Below, in pieces: positions 4,272-5,273 of a stretch of DNA of 5,273 nucleotides. The translations under genes and the position numbers were made by a program. Each line of letters starts with the position of its first letter. The stretch's first letter is position 1. Origin of the DNA: Chrysiogenia bacterium (GTDB lineage Bacteria; JAGRBM01); assembly GCA_020434085.1 (NCBI GenBank), contig JAGRBM010000422.1:1-5273 (forward strand). Reading direction: 5' to 3'. The notes below the pieces were generated by a model. The model saw only the letters and a list, made by a program, of their open reading frames with translations, did no database searches and was not told the DNA's origin.

Positions 4272-5225
4272 TTACTCGCTGCAGGAGAGTACGGCGCCAA
4301 GCGCTTTTGCAGCGCCCTTCAGGCGGTGGCTCACCTCGCCCACGGGCAGGGAGAGTTCCTGCTCATAGCGCACGTCGCTCTCGCCCAGCACTTTGAGATG
4401 CAGGGTGCGCTCGATGCCCTCGCCCCGGTAGCTGCCAGTGAGCAGTTCCTCGCCCTTGGAGAGCCTGGCGGCAACGCGCAGGCATTCGTCGCTCTTGCAG
4501 AGCGCGGCCTTGTCCTTGCTCAGGCTCACCTCGCGCACGCGCGCGCACTTGTTTTCCAGCAGGTCGTAGAGCAGCAGGGTCTGGAGGGCGCCGGCGAATT
4601 CGGCGCCCTGCTCATTCGCATCGAAGGGAATGTAGGCCAGCGGGCGGCCGGTCTTTTCAGAGGGCGCGCGCACCGGTTCGTGATAGCGCGCGGCCAGCGC
4701 CACGATGCGCCGCTCTTCGGCGCCGGCCACCATGACGCGGGTTTCCTTGGCCTCGATGAGCTGGTTGGCGAGTTCAAGCGCCACTGCGCGCGCCAGCTCG
4801 CCGCGCACCTGCTCCTCGTCTCCAAAGAGCGCGTCCTTGTAGTAGGGCCAGGGAGCGCTAGTTGCCGTCGTGCTCGCTTCTTTTCCGGTGAGCACCGCGC
4901 GCACCTTCTCGGGAGTTCCGGCCGCGCCAAGCGCGCCGCTCATCGTCACCTTGAGCGTCGCTTCAACCTTGGGCGCGTCCGCGGGCAGGACGACAAAGCC
5001 GCCCTGGGAGAGCGCAGTCTCAAGCTCGCTCTTCAGGCGCGAGGCAAACTGCCCCACCCCTGCGCGCTCACCCTCGGCGCGCGCGTCCTTGTCGGCGACC
5101 GCCACGGAGATTGCCAGCCCGCCCGAGGGCAGGCGCTCATTGGTAAAGATCGGGACCCCGCGCACCCCCGCACAGGCGGAGACAAGCGCGGCGAAAATAA
5201 CTGCAACGGCAATGTGCTTCTTCAT
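4272..5225 (-). CDS. Lipoprotein of unknown function with possible CsgG/TolB-N-like modules
   Basis: The 317-residue product starts MKKHIAVAVIFAALVSACAG: a lysine-rich N-end, a hydrophobic stretch and a lipobox VSAC with Cys18, so it should be lipidated and held at the outer or inner membrane facing the periplasm. Two parts show a similar beta-helix-beta pattern: 37-95 (LAISVAVAD, then a helix, then GGFVVLPAD) and about 197-282 (LAYIPFD, the helix GAEFAGALQTLLLYDLLENK, then CARVREVSL, the motif CKSDECLRVAARL at 243-255, LLTGSYRGEG and TLHLKVLG). This pattern, with C-x-S-x-x-C-L before a GSY strand, recalls CsgG/FlgO/TolB-N-like periplasmic proteins; that is inference, not a clear family hit. 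Four cysteines besides the lipidated one (227, 243, 248, 315) could form disulfides. The start is ATG at 5225, giving a normal signal peptide; an in-frame TTG at 5234 is the alternative. Neither has a good ribosome binding site. It lies upstream of the cyclase on the same strand. Confidence 0.85.
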   Translation of the reverse strand: MKKHIAVAVIFAALVSACAGVRGVPIFTNERLPSGGLAISVAVADKDARAEGERAGVGQFASRLKSELETALSQGGFVVLPADAPKVEATLKVTMSGALGAAGTPEKVRAVLTGKEASTTATSAPWPYYKDALFGDEEQVRGELARAVALELANQLIEAKETRVMVAGAEERRIVALAARYHEPVRAPSEKTGRPLAYIPFDANEQGAEFAGALQTLLLYDLLENKCARVREVSLSKDKAALCKSDECLRVAARLSKGEELLTGSYRGEGIERTLHLKVLGESDVRYEQELSLPVGEVSHRLKGAAKALGAVLSCSE

Positions 5226-5233
5226 AGGTGGCA

Positions 5234-5262
5234 ATGATGCGGCAAACCGGCGAGCGGGGCAA
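5234..5262 (-). promoter_or_regulatory. Possible promoter of the lipoprotein gene
   Basis: On the minus strand TTGCCC (5262-5257) and CATCAT (5239-5234), 17 bases apart, each match 4 of 6 sigma-70 positions. Transcription would then start at about 5227, almost on the ATG at 5225, giving a leaderless message. That would fit the missing ribosome binding site. The match is weak and the window ends just upstream. Confidence 0.2.
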
Positions 5263-5273
5263 GTGCCCGGCTA

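Noticed and set aside
2649-5237. Very long plus-strand open frame (862 codons) across the kinase end, cyclase and lipoprotein
   Set aside because: It runs antisense to two genes with clear domains (catalytic cyclase residues, lipobox). Its translation is a low-complexity, Arg/Ala/Gly/His-rich sequence with no recognisable domain. Long antisense frames are common in high-GC genes with GC-rich third positions.

Overview
The window is GC-rich with high-GC third codon positions. It carries a bacterial enhancer-binding protein (EBP), a soluble GAF-type histidine kinase, a membrane-anchored class III nucleotide cyclase and a lipoprotein. This mix suggests a deltaproteobacterial or myxobacterial-type genome, probably from an uncultured lineage. 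That placement rests on gene content only. No phage, IS, CRISPR, tRNA or rRNA signal was seen.

Layout, left to right. (1) 1-459 (+) is the C-terminal part of a sigma-54-dependent activator (end of the AAA+ domain and a Fis-type helix-turn-helix). (2) 460-704 is a regulatory intergenic region. It has a cluster of five TTAAC/GTTAA elements (495-543), a second small dyad (569-581) and a near-consensus -24/-12 sigma-54 promoter (652-668, called P1). (3) 705-1118 (+) is a 137-residue metallo-beta-lactamase-fold-like protein that has lost the HxHxDH metal-binding motif and stops early. (4) 1112-1294 holds a second sigma-54-type promoter (1126-1142, P2). It is followed about 140 nt later by a long, strong hairpin ending in six T residues, and together they predict a small non-coding RNA of about 142 nt. 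(5) 1466-2839 (+) is a GAF plus HDFNN-type histidine kinase. (6) 4196-2811 (-) is a multi-spanning membrane adenylate/guanylate cyclase whose 3' end overlaps the kinase's 3' end by 29 bp. (7) 5225-4272 (-) is a lipoprotein of unknown function, upstream of the cyclase on the same strand.

The left half reads as one sigma-54 regulatory module. A kinase of the NtrB-like HDFNN class and an NtrC-like activator flank two sigma-54 promoters, one driving a catalytically dead MBL-like protein and one driving a structured small RNA. Every TTAA tetranucleotide I could find in the window (seven) lies in these two promoter regions, and every one is part of TTAAC or GTTAA. That points to a shared DNA-binding factor, possibly the activator itself. 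The closest known arrangement is the Pseudomonas CbrAB-CrcZ system, where a sigma-54-dependent small RNA lies just downstream of its activator gene. No sequence relationship to CrcZ is claimed. The right half (cyclase and lipoprotein) is a separate, convergent unit concerned with cyclic-nucleotide signalling and the cell envelope.
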